From the NCBI RefSeq assembly GCF_036785885.1, contig NC_092320.1:22879557-22943556 (forward strand): DNA of 64,000 bases, in the 5' to 3' direction. Source of the DNA: Coffea arabica. Its lineage: Eukaryota > Streptophyta > Magnoliopsida > Gentianales > Rubiaceae. This document shows, one piece after another, positions 1-11,293 of this stretch. A program made the position numbers and the translations under genes. Under the pieces are notes generated by a model, which searched no databases, was not told the origin of the DNA, and saw nothing but the letters and a program-made list of their open reading frames with translations. Every line of letters starts with the position of its first letter. The first letter of the stretch is position 1.

Positions 1-1292
1 ATTTACAATTCCGCTATTGTCTCATCGAATTTTTGGGGTTTTATTATTTAAACTAGAAAGGTGGACATTATCAATTGACACTGGCACTGATTTGTAGTAT
101 GTCGCAAGGATGGAATTGCCTGGTATTGACCATTGAGTATTGGGGGCATCTTACAAATGTTTTTTGGTCCTCTTTTCGGGGAGAGTTGTTAAGCTGGATC
201 CTTTGACATATTTGAATCAACATTCAAAATTTTGGCTGCTTTAGTCTTGCTAACTGTTTGTGAATTTCACCTTTTTATAAGACCAAAATTCAACCTATGG
301 CAAAAGACAAATAGGGGAGATGCAAGTGTAATAAATAGAAGTTGCAGCATAGATGTAATTTTACAGCTATTGTTGCAACAAATAGTACTCCAACTCTGGG
401 ATTATAAAGGCAGCAAGATAACAAAATAGAAATACAAGTTTAGCAGCAAAAAGAGCAACTTAAAGAGGAAATTAGCAGAAAAATATTGTAGCTTATCATA
501 ACAAGTTCTAATGTTAGAAGACATTCTATAATTCACCAAACATCATTTAACAGATAGGATCAATATTATGGTTGCGATTGGAAGACGACAATCAGGATTT
601 CAGAGCAAAAGGAATTCAAATAAGCTATATTTGCTTCCTACGTCTATTTGATGTGTTGGGTAATAGTAGTGTTAAAAATTCTGTCTTTTATTGCTGTAGT
701 AGAAAAAATGCTATTATAAATGGCAATTTTGTTAATGATTGCCGCGATTCTTTTAATTTTTTTAATTTTCAAATTCATTTATTTTTTGTGCCAATTTTAG
801 TTAATCAATTAGGAGTTTCCAATATGGTAACATTGTCAATTAGGAGTGAAAAGGGGATGTAAAGATAGATATGGCCTTGGAAAAATCTGCCAAAGTTCCA
901 GATGGCTTCTTCAGTGGTGGGGTCAGAATCTAAAAGCCACAATATTGATTCAATTGGCTTTGAGCAGGGGAGACCATAAAATCAAGAAGTATTTAAGTGT
1001 TAGGGTGCAATCTATACTAATTGAGGCCAATCTAGTCACTCATGAATTTGTTCGGTCAAATTTTGAGGTTAAAGTTGTATTGACGGAGTTCAGCATTTTA
1101 TTCGAACAGTTCTAATAAAGTGACAACTTCAAACTCGAACCTAATATGTGAGGCAAAAATTTGTCAAGCTTAATTGAGTTCAATTGAGCTTCACACACAT
1201 ATACTTGAATATTTTTAATATTTATTTGTATGAAATGTCTATCATAACCTTTGTTTAAAATTATATAAAGTATTCTTTGTTTATGGAATGTT
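1..1292. other. Gene-free stretch
   Basis: I see no convincing coding region, RNA gene or bounded repeat. The short open frames are AT-rich and resemble no family I know. The LINE remnant begins at its right edge. Confidence 0.5.
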
Positions 1293-1365
1293 TTGTATAA
1301 AACCATTGCTAAGTTCCTGGTGAATAGACTTAAGCCCCTCCTGAACTATTGCATTAGTAATTCTC

Positions 1366-1693
1366 AGGCAGCATTTGTACCCAATGGGCAAATATTAGAT
1401 ATTGTTATCATAGCTCGTGAGTATATTCACGGGCTTCATTCTAAGAGAGGGGAAAGGTGGAGGGGGGCAGGGGAGATGTCTTAGGCAGCATTTGTACCCA
1501 ATGGGCAAATATTAGATATTGTTATCACAGCTCATGAGTATATTCACGGGCTTCATTCTAAGAGAGGGGAAAGGTGGAGGGGGCAGGGGAGATGGCTATA
1601 TGGCCCTTAAATTAGAAGTGTCTTCATTCTAAGAGAGGGGAAAGGTGGAGGGGGGCAGGGGAGATGGCTATATGGCCCTTAAATTAGAAGTGT
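1366..1693 (+). repeat. Nested tandem duplications inside the LINE reverse transcriptase
   Basis: A 117-bp unit at 1366-1482 is repeated at 1483-1599. A 71-bp unit at 1551-1621 is then repeated at 1622-1693. The copies are nearly identical, so the duplications are younger than the LINE. They overlap, which suggests two successive slippage or unequal-exchange events in the G-rich stretch. Confidence 0.9.
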
Positions 1694-2565
1694 CTAAAGC
1701 CTATGATAGAGTTGAGTGAAAATTTTTGTATGTCTTGCTTAGCAAAATGGGCTTCTGTCCACTCTGTATCAAATGGATTCATGGCTGTCTTTCTTCTGTG
1801 TCTTACTTCTTCAATATAAATGCTGTTCAATCTGGTTACATTTGCCTTTCTAGAGCCATTAAGCAAGGGCACCCTTCATTTTCTTATCTCTTTGTGTTTT
1901 GTGCTGAGGGTCTTTCTAACCTCATTAACAATGCTGTCGACAATAATAAGCTTACTAGAGTGAAAATTTCTAGACAAAATCCCCCTGTATCTCATTTATT
2001 TTTTGCTGCCAACTCTTGGATCTTTTGCAAAGCTAAGCAAGACCTACAATGCTATGAGCAAGCCTTTGGCCAACAGATCAATATTGGTAAATCTGCTGTC
2101 TTTTTCAGCAAGAATACCAGTCCTAGAAATGTGGAGGATGTGATGCACCAGTTAGGAGGAATACAATATGCAACACAAACGAAATACCTAAGCCAATGGT
2201 AATTGGTAGATTTAAGAACAGTGTGTTCAGATTCATAAAGGATAACATGAGTGCCCGGGTCCAGAATGGGAAAGGTAAACTGCGTAGCAATGTTGGTAAG
2301 GAGGTTCTCCTTAAATCTCTTGCTCTTCCCTCTTATGCTATGTCATTAGTCAAATTATCTGATAACCTCTGCAAAGTTCTTATTGGAATTATGGCTAAAT
2401 TTTGGTGGGGAAATGACCAAGGGCAAAGGAGAATGCATTGGATAAAATGGTATGATCTCTCTGAAATGAAAGGTAACGGAGGATTCGGTTTTAGGGTAAT
2501 ACAATGTTTCAATGTTGCCTAGCTGGCACCTATCCAAACTTGTTGGTTAGCAAGGTGATAAAAGG

Positions 2566-3093
2566 TAGGGCTGCAAACGAATCGAGCCGCTCGCGAGCCG
2601 CTCGCGAGCGGCTCGAGTCAAGCTCGAGTCGAGCTCGACATTAATCGAGCTCGAGTCGAGCTCGAGCCAGCTCGAGTCAAACTCGAGCTCGAACTCGAGC
2701 TCAGAATATTAAGCTCGTTAGCTCGCGAGCCGGCTCGCAATCTTGAATATATATATATATTTTTTTATTTTTATTTTTATTTAATAATAAAATTACGTAT
2801 ATTATATATATATATTTTTTATTTTTTATTTTCATAGTGAAATTACGGATATATCCTTAATATTTTATTATTTATTCAGAAAAAAATATTATTTTTTTTA
2901 TTTTTTTTAAAAATAAAATTTTTTTTTTATTTTTTTCGAGCTCGAGCTCGACTCGACTTGATTCGAGTCGAGCTCGAGCTCGAAAATTGCCAGCTCGTCG
3001 AGCTCGAGCTCGAACTCGAGCTTGATAAAATTTGGCTAAGGCTCGGCTCGATTAGCTCAAAGCTCGACTCGGATCGGCTCGTTTGCAGCCCTA
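2566..3093. mobile_element. hAT-like palindrome-rich MITE, copy 1
   Basis: A 528-bp non-autonomous element flanked by a perfect 8-bp target duplication ATAAAAGG (2558-2565 and 3094-3101). It starts TAGGGCTGCAAACGA and ends in the inverse, TCGTTTGCAGCCCTA. Eight-base duplications and a YARNG terminus (TAGGG) are hAT hallmarks. The arms (about 2580-2745 and 2936-3090) are packed with overlapping GAGCTC and CTCGAG palindromes; the centre is almost pure A/T. No coding capacity. It sits inside the LINE and is therefore younger. Two related copies lie at 20455 and 51935. Confidence 0.9.
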
Positions 3094-4648
3094 ATAAAAG
3101 GCAAGTAATATCCTAAAACCTTCATTTTTGAGTCGAATGTTAAGGCTGGTGTCTCTTGGATGTGGTAAAGTTTACATCGCTTCTAAATATGCTGGAAAGT
3201 GGTGTTTGGAAACAGGTGGGAGATGGTAAATCTGACAACATATGGGAGGATAGGTGGGTAGGATATTCTAGCAATGGGAAGATCATCTAAGCTAGACCAA
3301 AAGACTGCCAACTAGTGATGGTTAGCAGGTTGATTCAAGGATAGTAGTGGAATAGCAACCTGATCCGTTCTATGTTCTCAAAGGAAGAGGCTGAAGGTAT
3401 CTTACAAATTCATTTGAGCATCTTTGGGGAAAAAAGATAGGTGCAGATGGCAACACACAGCAAATGGATTCTGCTCAACCAAATCAGGTTATGCAAGGGC
3501 AAAAGAGAGACGGAGAAATCATATGCCAACAAAGCACATGTGAACTCCAGCAGAAATAACGAGAAATCCAAAGTCTGGAATCAGCTGTGGGGGTTGAACA
3601 TTAAGAGACAAAGTTAAGCATTTTCTGTGGAAGTGCCTCCACTACATTCTACCACTATGAGGAGATTTTTAGAAGAATAGGTAAAGGGAGACCCAATGTG
3701 CAAATGCTGTGGTGAAGCCCCTGAAACATTGGAACATGCTTTTCTCCTGTGCAAAGCAAGAGAATTTGCCTGGAACATGTTCCCCATTGTGTGGGATGGC
3801 ATTAGTGAGCATAAATGGAACTTCTGGATATGGTGGGAATCCATGCAAGAAGCAAGATCAAGATTGGATGGTTAGGAACACATTGAAGTCACTGCCAACT
3901 TCCTCTGGCAGCTATGAAAAACAATAAATGAGTGGTCCTTCAACCAGAAGCAAAAAGACAACCATCAAATTTCCAAGAAAGCTGTGGGAAACTGGATCAA
4001 ATTCAAAGAGGTTTGATAGGATTGCAAACAATGCTGTTGAAGATCACAATCATGTGGATGACAGTCAAGGCATACTAGCTGATCTTCTTATGCAACATGC
4101 CACCACATGTACACTGACGCAGCCTTCAGTCAGAGTAACCCTCAATCTGGGATGGGAATTGTAGCGAAAGGAAGCAATGGCAACATTATCATAACTTGGT
4201 CCATACCATGTACATGTGCTAATGATGCAGCAATACAAGAGGCTATTACCATCCGGACTTCTCTAAGCTATTGAGGAAAGCACGACATATTTATTGATTC
4301 TTTCCGATTGTAAAGCTGTGGTGGAGAGAATCAATCAAAGCTGCAATGGGTTGTCCCCACTGGATGAGATCATTAACGACATCAGACAGCTTAGCCGATC
4401 GTTTTGGAAGTGTACTTTTTTTTAGTTTAAAAGAGAGATGAACTTGTGTAGACATGACTTAGCCAAATTGGCTATCTACCTTTTACATGAAACTTGGTGG
4501 AAGGGTCCTTTCTTATGTGGCTTAATAGAGAGGCCCATAAAGATTTCCTGGCAGTTGCCCGTTTCTTACAAAGCTGCTGCGCAGTCTAACTAAACCTGTA
4601 TCTACTGTTTATACTTATCTAAAAGTTGATTTTTGACCCAACAAAAAA

Positions 4649-5599
4649 GACTAGGTTTACATTCTAATAGGCACTTTATCTCACCGTTGAACCTAGTATG
4701 TTAGAAAGATTTTAGACAGAAATACCTTCCTTTCTTGTATAATTACAAAATAAAAAAATTTGGATTCGCTCCTTTTTTCATCCTTTTAAATATGAAGAAA
4801 AAAGTCATAAGTGATTAACGGATTATCAATTTGTCATTGGATTCTCCCGCGGGCAACCTTCTCTACTATTTCGAGGTTTCACACATAAATTTCACGAGTG
4901 ATTTTCTATATGTTTTTTGGTTTCACGTTGGGGTGGTTTTTGTCTTTTTGACTAGGTGCTAATTAGGCATGTCAATGGACAGAATTTGAGTTGAATTCTT
5001 TGATCCAAATCCACCCATTTATTAATTTAATTAGATCCAGACCTAAATCCAAACTCTTATGGGTCCGAAAAAGAAAGTTCAGATCTAGATTCTCATGGGT
5101 ACCCAATAGATATCCATTGTATTTTTTTAACATACCAAAGTAAAATTATATAGAGTTTAAAAGTAATATAAATACCATTCAATTTTTATTTTCAAATAAT
5201 AAAATAAATATTCAAGAAGTTGAATACAATATTATGAACTCAAAAAATGAACTATTATTGACTGATTCTATTTATTTTCAAAATTTCAACTATATCCATG
5301 CCTAAACTTTTAATTGTTTGCCTTTGCTATTTTCCTTTTCCTAAAACAGTTTGTACCAATTACAATGACAACTAGAATTAGTTTCAAAAGAGAAAACAAT
5401 CGTAAAATCTTATAGTATTCGATCCAATGGTCATAGAATTTAGATTATTTTATAAATTTACTAATATATAAATATATGTGTGTGTATATATATATACACA
5501 CATATACTATGTGTCTATCTATAATATATACATATATATATCTACATATATATATGTATATGTCTACGCAGTCCCTCACGACCCTGAAGAATCCTGCCA
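4649..5599. other. Gene-free AT-rich stretch with a TA/CA simple repeat
   Basis: Nothing coding is evident. A stretch beginning AGGCATGTCAATGG near 4970 resembles the start of hAT-type plant MITEs, but I found no convincing partner end. Positions 5461-5560 are alternating TA/TG/CA simple sequence. Confidence 0.5.
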
Positions 5600-6480
5600 T
5601 GTCCCTCATGTTTACCATTTCTTCTGATGCCACACTCACACTTCTTTGAATTAACTTATAGCCCTTCAAAATGCAGCATATCAACCAATCTTCTACAAAA
5701 CGGGCGTGTTGCGGAAGGAAGGCTGAAAGTCTCCGATTTCAGTTGCATTTATCCTTCTCTTCTCGTGCCACGTGTCTCGATTCTTGTCGATCAAATTGGG
5801 AACACGTGGTAGCAATCGTGCCCCAGGCGGGATAATTTCGAATTTCAATTTTGAATTTGAATTCCAAATTGCAATAGTGGTCTCCTCTCCCCGATTCTTT
5901 TTCTATCCCATTCATCCGTGTGGGGGCCACCTTTACAAAAGCCGCCCGTGGGCTTCGGCCATATGGCAAAAGGGTTTGACGGCCTACGTGCCGAGGTAGG
6001 CTCACTTCTCGGGCCAAGGAAATTTGAATTCAAATTTCGAATTTTAATTTTTCCCTCCTTACCAGATCAAATCCAGACCGTCCATCTGACACATGGAAGC
6101 CTTTCGACTGTCCACGTGTCCGCCCTGAACGTCTTTGTAATATTATAAGACGCTCAGGAAAGGGGCCTCAAAGGGGCCCATTATACAACCATTATCAATG
6201 TGCCACGTGTACTCAACCCAATCTACCTAATACAACAAATACTTTGCAATGGGTTGGGTGACGTCATCAGGTTGGGTTGAGTGACGTCATCTAGGTAGAG
6301 CTCCACACTGTGTGTCATTGACGTCGTTTCACTGAATCCCTAAGATTTCACCTGAAAACACAAACACTTCCTTCCCAGTTATCTTATCTTCATCAAGTGC
6401 AAGCACACGGGAGTAGTTCAATAGAAATACCAACTCTCTCCACTTCCTGCTTCAATTCGCAAGTAAGTTAGGGGAATTGT
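5600..6480 (+). promoter_or_regulatory. Promoter-like region dense in ACGT-core motifs (possibly a degenerate LTR)
   Basis: G-box/ABRE-like CACGTG cores occur near 5768, 5802, 6113 and 6202. Two TGACGTCA (CRE/as-1-like) octamers lie near 6259 and 6283, each preceded by a GGTTGGGT-like block, and a TGACGTCG lies near 6320. A CT-rich leader-like segment follows at 6430-6470 with a splice-donor-like GCAAGTAAGT. No protein-coding gene follows clearly. Near 6670 the sequence GCTTGCCGGGGA resembles an Athila/Tat primer-binding site, so an old LTR element is possible. The role is inferred from motif density only. Confidence 0.4.
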
Positions 6481-6769
6481 GCTCCGACGGTCTTCCACCC
6501 CATTCATGCTCTTTGTAATGGAGTTTCAATCACAATATCTAAGTGCAAAATAAATCATCCATCCTAATAGATTATGATTCATGAGGCGACGATTATTTGA
6601 ATTATGGATGCTTTCGGCCATAAGGCTGGAGCATATTCTCATCTAACAAATCAAAGGAGCTGTGTGCCACTGTGCTTGCCGGGGAAGATAAGTGAATAGA
6701 AGTGCTTGCGATGAATTAGGGTTATCATTTTGTGGGCCACTTATACAGAGTCCCAACATATTCCTAATT

Positions 6770-7070
6770 TATTGATCAGATGGGCCAATCAAATGGTAAC
6801 TGGGCCTCGCACCAGGTCCAATCCATCTACGATGAAAATATTCTCAACTTCTTGATCTATTGGGCCAATTAAAATTTGTCTGGGCCTCCCATCAGGCCCA
6901 ATCCATTCTTATCGAAAATATTATCAACTTCTTGACCCACTGAGCCAGTTAAATGACAACTGGGCCTCGCATAAGGCCCAATCCATTCTTGTCGAAAATG
7001 TTCTTAATTTTTTTATCCAATGGGCCACTTAAAATGTACATGGGCCTCGCACCAGGCCCATTATCATAAT
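6770..7070 (+). repeat. Tandem repeat, about 3.7 units of ~81 bp, rich in TGGGCC
   Basis: Four diverged units follow one another. Each has a GGGCCAATTAAA-like half, then CTGGGCCTCGCACCAGGCC, then CAATCCATTCTT and CGAAAATATTCTCAAC. TGGGCC/GGCCCA is the site II core bound by TCP factors in plant promoters. The last unit is partial. The surroundings (6480-7432) show no recognisable protein. Confidence 0.8.
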
Positions 7071-7437
7071 AACAGAAGGCCCAACCATATTGGTCCTCGA
7101 TTCTAAATATCCTAATTCCAGCAATCATGCTCTGCAATTCTTGTTCCAATTCCTCCTGCCACGACTACTTATGCACACTGCATCGCAATGATGTCCTTAC
7201 CTGCACCAAGTAGAATGCCACATTCTACTTCCTTGAAGAGCCCCTATTCGCCCCCAGAAATCAAGATCAGGCACCAACTGTCCAAGAGAAAGACGTGGAC
7301 TAGGAGAATTAGATTCGCGTGTGGCTGCTGCCTGCTCGACCATAATGGATGCAATAAGAGACACCACGTTCTCAGCATTGATGCGACAAGGAAGTTATTC
7401 CTGGGAGTTCAGGAAAGATCCCCTCCATACATACATA

Positions 7438-8485
7438 TGTTGACCTTGGTTGATCAGTCCTTGGTTTTGATGATTAACAAACCAAAATGTAGATTTGGAC
7501 TAATATTTTTATGTGAGAAATTTGTTAGAACAGGTCATTGATCTAAAAGAGAATCGAAAAGATTTGAATCAAAGAGAAGTTAAGAATTTTGAAGGTTCGG
7601 ACGTAGAGGATCGGACGCTCGATAGAGGATCTGACGTCCGACAAACGACGATACACTTCAGACGCTTGGATCGGACGCTCATTCATTGCTTCGGCCGTCC
7701 GACACAAAAAGAATGAAAGTTGAACATTCTGACTTCTATCGGACGCAGGGTTCGGACGCAGAACAAATGGTTCGGACATCCGATAGGTGGTTCGGACGCA
7801 TGGTTCGGACGCAGAGCAAATGGTTCGGACGTCCGACAGGCCAACGGCTAGTTTCGACAGCATTTAATATTTGACCGTTGGAGAGTCTTTTGGAGCCATT
7901 TCTCACATTCTATAAATACCCCAAAGCACAAGAAGACATAGACTTTTTGCCAACACTATATACAAGCTTACAAGTGAGATCTTTGAGTAGAAATATTCTT
8001 TGTTGGTTGTATAAGGGTTGGGAAAGTTGGGTTGTGAGGTTGCTCAAGTGAAGGTTACTCTCTAGGAGGAGTAAAACCTTGGTGAAGGTGAACCTATCAC
8101 TTGGAGTGGTAAAACCTTGATAAAGGTTGCCTCACTTGTATAAAGTAGTTCTTAATTGAGTGGGTAAGCTTTCAATTGTAGCTAGTTGAGGGTTTACTTG
8201 GAGAGTAGTAAAATTCCTTTACTTGGAGAGTATGTTTGGGGTGAGGAAGGAGTGAGCCTTCACTTGTTCAAGTTGGTTAGCACTACCATCAATTGAAGAA
8301 ACTATTTGGTGGATTCAACTCCAAGTTTGGAAGAAGCTTGGGAGTTTGATTGGTTTGAATTTCTTTTACTTTATTGTTACTCTATTTTTGTGCTTTAAAA
8401 TTGCTTATATTCTTTGTCATTGTATTTACTTGACTACTTGTCTGGTTGAGTATTTTGGTTGTATTTGGTTGCATCGGGGCTTTCA
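7438..8485 (+). repeat. 5' LTR of element A
   Basis: A 1,048-bp LTR. Its U3 (about 7597-7835) holds roughly a dozen TCGGACG-type motifs. They are followed by CCAACGGCTA (7841-7850) and TGACCGTTGGA (7872-7882), an inverted pair of MSA-like MYB sites, and a TATA box TATAAATA at 7911-7918. That order marks 7597-7918 as the element's promoter. Confidence 0.9.
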
Positions 8486-8542
8486 ATTGGTATCAGAGCT
8501 TGGTCTCCTAGAGATCAAGTTTAACCGCTTAGAGTAAAGATC

Positions 8543-10067
8543 ATGGCAACCATAAAAGTTTCCTTTTTTAGAAGGGCAATCTATTGATAGACCACCTATA
8601 TTTAATGGTTCTCATTTTAGCATGTGGAAACAAAGAATGATGATTTTCTTACAATCCGTTTATATTGAATTATGGTATGTGGTAGAAAATGGTCCTTATG
8701 AAGCTAGAATAGTTGACTCTACCACTAATTTGAGTAGATTAAAGACTAGACAAGAATTGAATGAAAAAGACAAGAGATACCTTTTTTTGAATGCCAAGGC
8801 CATGTATATATTGTGCAATGCATTAGATGTAAATGAATCTAGTAGAATTAAAGGTTGTAAATCAGCTAAAGATATTTGGGATAAATTGTGTGTATTTCAT
8901 GAAGGTAACCAAGATATTAAAGAACAAAAGAAATCTTTGCTTGTTTCTCAATATGAATTTTTCAAAATGCATCCTCTTGAAAATGTTAATAAGATGTGTA
9001 GTAGATTTTGTGACATTATTCAAGATCTTAAATTGCTTGGAAAAGAATATTCTTTGGGTGAGAAAAATAGAAAGATTTTGAATGCCTTGCCAAAAGAATG
9101 AAAAAACAAAATAAATGCTATAGAAGAGGCAAAGGATTTAAATTCTATATCCATTGAATCTCTTGTGAATTCCCTAACCTCTTATGAATTAAAGCTGAAA
9201 TTCAAAGTGCAAGAGGAAGAAAATGTAAGAATGTATAAGAGAGGCATAGCTTTTAAAGCATTTCAAGTGGGGGATAACCCATCTTTCATGGGTAATGAAA
9301 ACATGGAAGTGGACAATGATATAACTCCTCACATCAAAAGATTCAAGAAGATCTTCAACAAGAGAAGTTCAAGAGGAGATTGCAAAATTACATGGGATGA
9401 ATGCAATTCAAAAAGAGAAAAAGAAGAGTTGGCCCAAATGGCACTAATGGAATTTGGAGAAGATGAGGTAAATTCTTATCACTCTTCTAGTGATGAAGAT
9501 AATGAAGATGATGATGTGTAAATTCTTATGATTAAAATGCATAAATATTTGAGAGAATCTTATGTTAAAAATAAAGATTTGAAAACAAAAATAAATGATT
9601 TGTTGGAAGAAAACTCCAAACTTTTTCAAAAAAACAAATGTTTGAGAATGGAAAATTATGATTTAAAAAAATCAAAAAGTGTTTTTAATTGCAAAAATAA
9701 TTTGAAAAGGAAGTTGGAAGAGAAAACAAAGTTTTATGAAAAAATGTTGGAGGAACAAAATTTGTTAAAGAAAAAAATTAATGACTTGAACGAGTTTCTC
9801 CAAAATGAAAAACAAAAGTTTTCTCAAACAAAAGAAAGCAAATCTTTTCAAGGCACAAATAAGTTTGCTAAGAAAATTAATTGCATTAAATCCACTTATG
9901 TGCAAAATACTTCTATCATGTGTCACTTTTGTTGCCAATTTGGACATATGCAAAATGATTGCTATGTAAAGAAAAATATGAGAAAAGGTATGAAATCCAT
10001 GTGGATTGCTAGATCATGTTGTACTAACTCCCAAGGACCCTATAAAAAATTACAATTGGCTTTTTGA
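8543..10067 (+). pseudogene. Degenerate gag of element A (UBN2-type, C-terminal zinc knuckle)
   Basis: Gag-like nucleocapsid gene. The start ATG (8543) begins MATIKVSF, but one extra T near 8565 shifts the frame. From about 8622 a single frame runs to 10067, broken by a TGA at 9099-9101 (tryptophan in element B) and a TAA at 9519-9521. The order matches B: a DUF4219/UBN2-like helical region, an acidic Asp/Glu-Ser stretch near 9480, a Lys/Glu-rich likely coiled coil (9530-9850) and the knuckle CHFCCQFGHMQNDC near 9929. It stops where pol would begin in a full copia element. Confidence 0.85.
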
Positions 10068-10381
10068 AAGTTTTGACATTCTATATGGTCTTGATTTGAA
10101 AAATAAAGGGGGAGTTTGCTTTTTGATTGATGCCAAAAGGGGGAGTAGGATTTATTGAAATTTCTTTGTATGTTGGCATTTTCTAAGGGGGAGTTTTATT
10201 TGAACTTATTTGATCAAAGAAATCTTCATTTTGTTTGTCATTATCAAAAAGGGGGAGATTGTTGACCTTGGTTGATCAATCCTTGGTTTTGATGATTAAC
10301 AAACCAAAATGTAGATTTGGACTAATGTTTTTATGTGAGAAATTTGTTAGAACAGGTCATTGATCTAAAAGAGAATCGAAA

Positions 10382-11238
10382 TGTTGATCTTGATCCCTAT
10401 CTTTTGATGTTTACAAAACAAATGGATGATACTAATATTTCTTCAAGATATATTTTCAGTTATGAAATTATTTGATTCCATGAACAAGTGCAATTGGAAG
10501 AAGACAAAGTATGCTGAAGCTGTCGGACGCTCAAAAAGACTGCATCGGACGTCCGACAACCATTGAGTATCTTCGGACGCAGAAAACCAACCTATCGGAC
10601 GTCCTAAGGAATTGAAGAAAAATTTTCAGTTCTACATCATACCTTCGGACGCAGAAAACCAGCCTATCGGACGTCCGAAAGAATTGAAGAAAATCTCTGA
10701 AACTCACTGCCTGCTGTCGGACGCATAAAACAGGGCTATCGGACGTCCGACACTCCAACGGCTAGTTGACTCTTCAGCTACTTTCTATCCGTTGGAAGCT
10801 TTAATGAGGCTCTTTCTTGGTCCTATATAAATAGTGGTTGGTCAGATACTTCAAACAACTTTGGTACACTGAAGATACAAAAGATCTAGAGAGATTTTAG
10901 TGAGAAAATACTCCAAAAAGAATATTTGTAGTCTTAGTGGTGTGAGGTTCATTGTAAGTTTTTCATTTGTGAGTGAATCTTTCATGAGTGTAGCTCTGTG
11001 AGGGTTGTCCTGAGGGATAGTAAAACGTCCTGGCTTGACCGAGTGCTGCTTGGGGCAAGGAGGAGGTGAACCTTCCTTTGTACACAAGAGTGATTGTAAT
11101 TCATCAACTTGAAGTAGTTTGTTTCAATTAATCTACAAGCCCAAGAGGAGTTGGGTAGTTAATTGGTTTGCAATCCTTTCCTTTTATTTACTTATTGTTT
11201 CGTTTATGATCTTTGCATTGGTTGTTTTGGGCCTAACA
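10382..11238 (+). repeat. 5' LTR of element C with phased TCGGACG array
   Basis: TCGGACGC starts at 10523, 10573, 10645 and 10717; TCGGACGTCC starts exactly 22 bp later at 10545, 10595, 10667 and 10739. Next come TCCAACGGCTA (10754-10764) and TATCCGTTGGA (10786-10796), an inverted MSA-like pair. A TATA box TATATAAATA lies at 10824-10833, so transcription should start near 10855. Confidence 0.9.
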
Positions 11239-11293
11239 ATTGGTATCAGAGCTTGGTCTCCTAGAGATTAAGCTCAAGCGGCTTGGAGTAAAG

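Larger units (their letters stand above)
1293..4648 (+). pseudogene. 5'-truncated, dead LINE retrotransposon (RT, zinc-binding region, RNase H)
   Basis: Remnant of ORF2 of a plant L1-type non-LTR retrotransposon. Reverse-transcriptase homology starts near 1293 (NRLKPLLNYCISNSQAAFVP) and runs to about 2200 (KQGHPSFSYLFVFCAEGLSN). It continues through the RT C-terminus at 2196-2522 (AKFWWGNDQGQRRMHWIKW). After the MITE at 2566-3093 it resumes with the Cys-rich zf-RVT region near 3700 (CKCCGEAPETLEHAFLLC) and RNase H around 4100-4420 (ILSDCKAVVERIN). The 3' end is a short A-run at 4643-4648. The catalytic motif, normally F/YADD, reads FAAN (about 2003-2014), and frames shift repeatedly, so it cannot be active. 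The endonuclease part is missing, as usual for 5'-truncated LINEs. The 3' boundary is fairly clear; the 5' boundary is approximate. Confidence 0.85.

Noticed and set aside
4969..5310. Possible hAT-like MITE starting AGGCATGTCAATGG
   Set aside because: Only CATGCCTAA near 5298 resembles an inverse end, and the flanks do not form an 8-bp duplication.
7686..7874. Small ORFs in LTRs of A, B and C (repeating SDR/RPS-like words)
   Set aside because: They are read through the TCGGACG arrays and are an effect of the repeat, not proteins.
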